Source: Azospirillum halopraeferens DSM 3675 (GTDB lineage: Bacteria; Pseudomonadota; Alphaproteobacteria; Azospirillales; Azospirillaceae). Taken from it: DNA of 64,000 nt. Below, piece after piece: positions 60,594 through 64,000 of the stretch. Position numbers and translations under genes: made by a program. Where the stretch lies: assembly GCF_000429625.1 (NCBI RefSeq), contig NZ_AUCF01000016.1, positions 62,001 to 126,000 of the forward strand. Direction: 5' to 3'. Numbering within the stretch: the stretch's first letter is position 1; the number at the start of each line of letters is the position of its first letter. The notes beneath the pieces are model-generated. The model was given only the letters and a program-made list of their open reading frames with translations, did not search any database and had not been told where the DNA came from.

Positions 60594-61367
60594 TCAGTTC
60601 ATGCCGTAGGCCTGGACCAGCTTCTCGAAGGTGCCGTCCTGCTCCAGGACCTGCAGCGCGCCTTGCCAGTCGTCGGGGTTGAGGGACGACTGCTTGTTGG
60701 CCGCGAGATAGGCCGCCGCGACCTCCTGGACCTCACCCACGGTGAGCGCGCCGTCGCCGCCGACCGCCTTCCAGTCCGCCTTGGCGAACGGGTTGGGCTG
60801 GTAGACCGCGTCGACCTTGCCGTCCTTGAGGGCCTGCATCAGTTCGCGCGAGGACTTGATCTCGACGATGTTGGTGAATTCCTTGGCCTTCAGGAAGGTG
60901 AGCGAGGCGCTCGCCTCCGTGGTGCCGACCGCCTTCAGCGCCTTGGCCGCCTCGACCGTGTTCACCGCCGGCGAGCCGGGACGGGTGACGAACGAGCGGT
61001 TCATGTCGAACACCTTGGCGAGCCAGAGGTACTTGTCCTCCCGCTGCGGCGTGCGCGTCATCGGGAAGATGATGGTGCCGGGCTTGCCGTCGGCGATCTT
61101 CACCGCCTCGCTCCACGCCATGAACTGGATCGGCGCGCTGATGCCCTGGAGCTTCAGCATCTCGGCGACGACGTCGTGGATCAGGCCCTTCCGGTCGGGC
61201 GACGACTCGTCGGTCAGCGGGGCGAAGCTCGCCGTGACCGCCTGGGTCACCTGGGCGGCCGCCGGCTGCACGCCGAACGCGCCGGCCAGGAGCACCCCGG
61301 CGGCCACGAGTCGGGCGGCGGCGCCGAACGCCGATGCCAACGGATTCCGTTCCTTGCTGCTGAACAT
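60594..61367 (-). CDS. Periplasmic solute-binding protein, family 3
   Basis: 257 residues with a signal peptide (cleavage near AAAQV, residue 38) and an SBP_bac_3 fold (FAPLTDESSPDRKGLIHDVVAEMLKLQGI, AVKIADGKPGTIIFPMTRTPQREDKYLWLAKVF, SSRELMQALKDGKVDAVYQPNPFAKADWKAVGG). No permease or ATPase is nearby. Orphan family-3 binding proteins next to chemoreceptors can act in sensing rather than transport, which is proposed here. Ligand unknown. Confidence 0.87.
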   Translation of the reverse strand: MFSSKERNPLASAFGAAARLVAAGVLLAGAFGVQPAAAQVTQAVTASFAPLTDESSPDRKGLIHDVVAEMLKLQGISAPIQFMAWSEAVKIADGKPGTIIFPMTRTPQREDKYLWLAKVFDMNRSFVTRPGSPAVNTVEAAKALKAVGTTEASASLTFLKAKEFTNIVEIKSSRELMQALKDGKVDAVYQPNPFAKADWKAVGGDGALTVGEVQEVAAAYLAANKQSSLNPDDWQGALQVLEQDGTFEKLVQAYGMN

Positions 61368-61629
61368 TCTTGTTCCTCACTTGACCAAAGGTTGTAATCG
61401 ACGCGTAACTAACCTTCCGATACAGGCCTGCCGAAGGAAACTGGGACGGATTGACGCACCTATGACGGGCTTTTTATCCGACATACCGCGCTATGCATTG
61501 GCGGCTATGCGGAAATGCTATACTGACACGCTAGGCGCGTCAAACATGGTCGTGCCATGAGCGCAATGGTCACAGTCCGCGAGTGCCATTCATAAATAAT
61601 TCATGGTTTGGCAACCATAAGGGGGATGC
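61368..61629. other. Divergent promoter region
   Basis: 262 bp, comparatively AT-rich, between the binding-protein gene and the permease. It should contain both promoters. No clear operator seen. Confidence 0.5.
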
Positions 61630-63003
61630 GTGCGCACTGCCACCACCACTGCGGTGACGGACCAGCCGGGGGGCGCCGTCGCCACCCTGATCCGGATGCT
61701 TCTGCTGGGCCTTACACTGCTGGCGTTCACGGCGCTGGTCGTCCCGGCGTGGAGCGGCCCGCTGGGCGATGCGGCCTCGGTGCTTCTGGCGCTGTTCGTT
61801 CCGCCGGCGGTGCTGCGGGCGCGGCGGGCGACGCGCGTCCTCTTCTCCGTGCTGGCCCTGGCGGTGGCGGGGGTGAGCCTGCACATCGGCACGCTGGCCC
61901 CGGTGTGGCAGGGGCTGCACAACGCCATGCTGCTGGGCGCCTTCCTGTGCGTGCTCCAGCTTCTGCGCACGGTGACCCACGCCGGCCCGGCGATCGGCGA
62001 GGTGCGCAGCCGCCTGGCCCGGCTGAAGAACCGGCAGGCCGGAGCCGGATTCGCGGTCGGGGCGTTCGGGCTGGGCTGCTTCCTGTCGTTCGGCGCGCAC
62101 GCCGTGCTGGCGCCGCTGCTGGCCTCCGATGCCGACGAGCGGCGCCGGCGGGACGCCGCACTGGCTTCCATCCGGGGCATCAGCTTCGCGGCGTTCTGGT
62201 CGCCCTTCTTCGTCGGGGTCGCGTTCGTGACGCACCGGATGAGCGACGTGCCGACGGCGACGGTGATTGCGCTGGGGCTCGCCTGCGCCGCGGCGGCGCT
62301 GGCCGGCGACCTGGCCCTGTCGGGCACCGGACCGCGCGGTTTGGTGCGCATCCTGCACAGCCTGTTGCCGCTGCTGCCGGTATCGGCGGCCATCGCCGCC
62401 CTGTTCGCCGCGATCATCGCCGTGACGGGCATGAGCGCCATGGGTGCGGTCGTCGTCGGGGTGCCGCTGGTCGCCGCCGCGCTCATCGCGTTGCGCGGGA
62501 TCCGGCAGGCGCCGGCCATCCTGCGCACCAGCGTGGCCGGGATCGTCTACGGCAGCGACGAGCTGCTGCTGGTGGTGGGGGCCAACGTGTTCGCGGCGGT
62601 GCTGACCGGGCTGCCCGGCTTCGTCGCCGCCGTCACCCCGCTGTTGCAGGGGCTCTCCGCCTTTCCCCTGCTGCTGGCGGCGATCGGCATCATGCTGGCG
62701 GCGGGGGCCGCCGGGTTCCACCCCGCCATCTCCGCCGCGGTGCTGCTCGGCGTCTTCGACAGCCTGCCGGGAGCGGTGGACCGCCTGGCGCTCGCCCAGG
62801 CGCTGATCATCGGCTGGAGCCTGGCGGTGACCATCTCGCCCGTGGGCGTCACGGTGATGGTGGCGGGCCAGATGTTCGCGGTGCCCTACCCCCGCCTGCT
62901 GCTCAGCCGCAACCTGACGGGAGCCCTGGCGGTGGGCGTGCTCAGCGCCGCCGGGCTGGCGCTGCTGCACATGGTGCGCAGCGGCGCCCTCCTCCTCCCC
63001 TGA
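61630..63003 (+). CDS. Polytopic inner-membrane protein, ion-transporter-like permease
   Basis: 457 residues from GTG 61630 with about twelve membrane spans in two similar halves. The soluble loop LASDADERRRRDAALASIRGISFAAFWSPFFVGVAFVTHRM is followed by a re-entrant-like, Gly-rich region. The second half has ALAQALIIGWSLAVTISPVGVTVMVAGQMF. This resembles the ion-transporter (IT) superfamily of anion/dicarboxylate permeases, but no specific family is certain. The substrate is unknown and no accessory subunits are present. Confidence 0.7.
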   Translation: MRTATTTAVTDQPGGAVATLIRMLLLGLTLLAFTALVVPAWSGPLGDAASVLLALFVPPAVLRARRATRVLFSVLALAVAGVSLHIGTLAPVWQGLHNAMLLGAFLCVLQLLRTVTHAGPAIGEVRSRLARLKNRQAGAGFAVGAFGLGCFLSFGAHAVLAPLLASDADERRRRDAALASIRGISFAAFWSPFFVGVAFVTHRMSDVPTATVIALGLACAAAALAGDLALSGTGPRGLVRILHSLLPLLPVSAAIAALFAAIIAVTGMSAMGAVVVGVPLVAAALIALRGIRQAPAILRTSVAGIVYGSDELLLVVGANVFAAVLTGLPGFVAAVTPLLQGLSAFPLLLAAIGIMLAAGAAGFHPAISAAVLLGVFDSLPGAVDRLALAQALIIGWSLAVTISPVGVTVMVAGQMFAVPYPRLLLSRNLTGALAVGVLSAAGLALLHMVRSGALLLP

Positions 63004-63039
63004 CCGTCCGGCGCCGGGAGGAGGGCGTCCCGCCCTCCC

Positions 63040-63888
63040 CTACGCCGCGACGGCGGCCGGGGCGGCAACCGGGGAGGTGGCGGGCAGGCCGACCAGCAGG
63101 CGGGCGAGCACGGCGCCCACCTCTCCCGGCCCGGCACGGGTGGTGTCGACCACCGCGGAGCGTTCGGGCGCCAGCGTGCGCAGCACCGCCACCGTGCGGT
63201 CGGGGTCGTAGTTGCGCCGCTCCGCCGCGATGATGGCGAACTTGGCGCGCACCTCGGCGGCGTCCAGCCGGCCGGCGGCCACCTCGACGCGCAGCCGCTC
63301 CACGTCGGCGGGCGACAGGATGCCGTCGGGGTCTGCCAGCTCCAGCTCCGCGGCACCGGCCGGTGCCGCGGCGCCGGTCGGCGCGACGCTGTCGAAGGCG
63401 TCGCCGCGGCCCAGCAGGCGCATCATGCGCACCGGGTCGGGCGCCGTCAGGGCCAGGAAGCGGGCGCGCGGCAGCAGTGCCACGGCGTGGGCGACCTCCG
63501 CCTCGCCGCGCAACCCGTCGAAGACCAGCGGCCGGGCGCAGCGCGGCCCGTCGGCGGCCAGCTCGCCCAGCACGGCGGCCATGCCGCCGGGGACGTCGCG
63601 GGTGAAGGCGCGGGTGATGGCGAAGCGCTGTACCCGGTCGGCCACCGGCCCGCCGGCGTAGCGCGGGATGATGACGCGGTCGGTCACCACGCGGCGGTCG
63701 GGCAGCAGGGTGTACTCCACCCCGCGCGCGTCGAGCGCGGCCAGGGCGGTCGACTTGCCGGCACCGGTGACACCGACCAGGACCAGCACGTCGGCGTCGG
63801 CCAGGGACCGCCATCCCGCGGGCAGCGGCGCGCCGTGGGCGATGCCGGGAGCGATGGCGGTGAAGGGATGCGGGGCCGGAGCGGTCAT
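63040..63888 (-). CDS. P-loop ATP-binding protein of unknown role
   Basis: 282 residues. Walker A is VLVGVTGAGKST at about 36-47; a hydrophobic strand RPLVFDGLRGEAE may be Walker B-like; then YDPDRTVAVLRTLAP. It behaves like a small nucleoside-kinase-fold or uridine-kinase-like ATPase. ATG 63888 overlaps the upstream gene's stop by 4 bp, so they form an operon whose other member is cut off. Function not recognised. Confidence 0.72.
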   Translation of the reverse strand: MTAPAPHPFTAIAPGIAHGAPLPAGWRSLADADVLVLVGVTGAGKSTALAALDARGVEYTLLPDRRVVTDRVIIPRYAGGPVADRVQRFAITRAFTRDVPGGMAAVLGELAADGPRCARPLVFDGLRGEAEVAHAVALLPRARFLALTAPDPVRMMRLLGRGDAFDSVAPTGAAAPAGAAELELADPDGILSPADVERLRVEVAAGRLDAAEVRAKFAIIAAERRNYDPDRTVAVLRTLAPERSAVVDTTRAGPGEVGAVLARLLVGLPATSPVAAPAAVAA

Positions 63889-64000
63889 GCCGCGGCCCTC
63901 CGGTCGGCGGCGGCGGCGATCAGCGCGTCCACGTCGTCGTTGGAGACGCGGCGTCGGGAGGCGATCTCCTTCAGCCGGGCGGTGATCTCCTTCAGCGCCT
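63885..64000 (-). CDS. C-terminal fragment of a gene cut by the window end
   Basis: Only the last 37 codons are visible (ALKEITARLKEIASRRRVS, then NDDVDALIAAAADRRAAA). It is helical and charged, and ends by ATGA overlap with the P-loop gene. The body lies beyond the window, so no function can be given. Confidence 0.7.
   Translation of the reverse strand, partial: ALKEITARLKEIASRRRVSNDDVDALIAAAADRRAAA

Noticed and set aside
1-64000. CRISPR arrays, tRNA and rRNA genes, riboswitches
   Set aside because: No regularly spaced repeat array, tRNA cloverleaf, rRNA signature or known riboswitch core was recognised on reading; dispersed repeats are few and far apart.

Overview
The window is very GC-rich, densely coding and tightly packed with ATGA-overlapping operons. 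The gene content (a lateral-type flagellin/hook locus, a HupTUV hydrogen-sensing cluster, branched-chain-type ABC uptake of aromatic acids, ECF sigma pairs and many signalling proteins) points to a soil or plant-associated alphaproteobacterium, most likely an Azospirillum-like Rhodospirillales member. This is inferred from gene content; no rRNA or tRNA gene is visible to confirm it.

Layout. 1-1783: end of a sugar ABC importer operon (ATPase cut by the window edge, binding protein), minus strand. 2063-14872: a predicted phenylpropanoid (p-coumarate/ferulate-type) uptake and degradation locus: LivK-, LivH-, fused LivM-LivG- and LivF-type transporter, a tandem-domain universal stress protein, crotonase, feruloyl-CoA-synthase-like ligase, SDR dehydrogenase, MarR regulator, acyl-CoA dehydrogenase and a CouO-like amidohydrolase. 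Three matching 9-5-9 inverted repeats lie upstream of its three plus-strand blocks and look like operators of the MarR protein. A strong hairpin separates it from a convergent E1/transketolase-like enzyme (14872-17280). 17.6-21.4 kb: small secreted and membrane proteins, an AT-rich (transferred) OafA-type acyltransferase and a DUF808 protein.

21.6-25.55 kb: hupT-hupU-hupV, a sensor kinase with a regulatory [NiFe] hydrogenase. 25.7-26.6 kb: a DUF4160/DUF2442-HTH toxin-antitoxin-like pair behind a perfect inverted repeat. 26.7-30.75 kb: a decaprenylphosphoryl-arabinose (DPA) operon: UbiA-type phosphoribosyltransferase, a multi-membrane-span protein, DprE1 and DprE2. 30.9-39.98 kb: a probable inserted segment with an alpha/beta hydrolase lipoprotein, a PaoABC-like three-subunit molybdenum oxidoreductase, a divergent two-component system and a complete IS256-family element. 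It is flanked by diverged copies of the 3' end of dprE2.

40.0-49.4 kb: flagellar locus flgD, flgE, two small genes, flgK, flgL, flagellin, fliD, fliS-like. 49.3-53.0 kb: two ECF sigma modules around a glycosyltransferase-like gene. 53.5-56.3 kb: a divergent 7TMR-DISM kinase and its response regulator. 56.3-64.0 kb: small unknowns, DUF1428, a secreted (alpha/alpha)-barrel-like protein, a chemoreceptor beside a periplasmic binding protein, a polytopic permease, a P-loop protein and a gene cut by the window end.

Five copies of a three-hairpin dispersed element (two subfamilies sharing the core AACCCGACAGAT) lie at 18.3, 19.0, 43.3, 48.8 and 56.8 kb. One supplies the 3' end of the acyltransferase gene.
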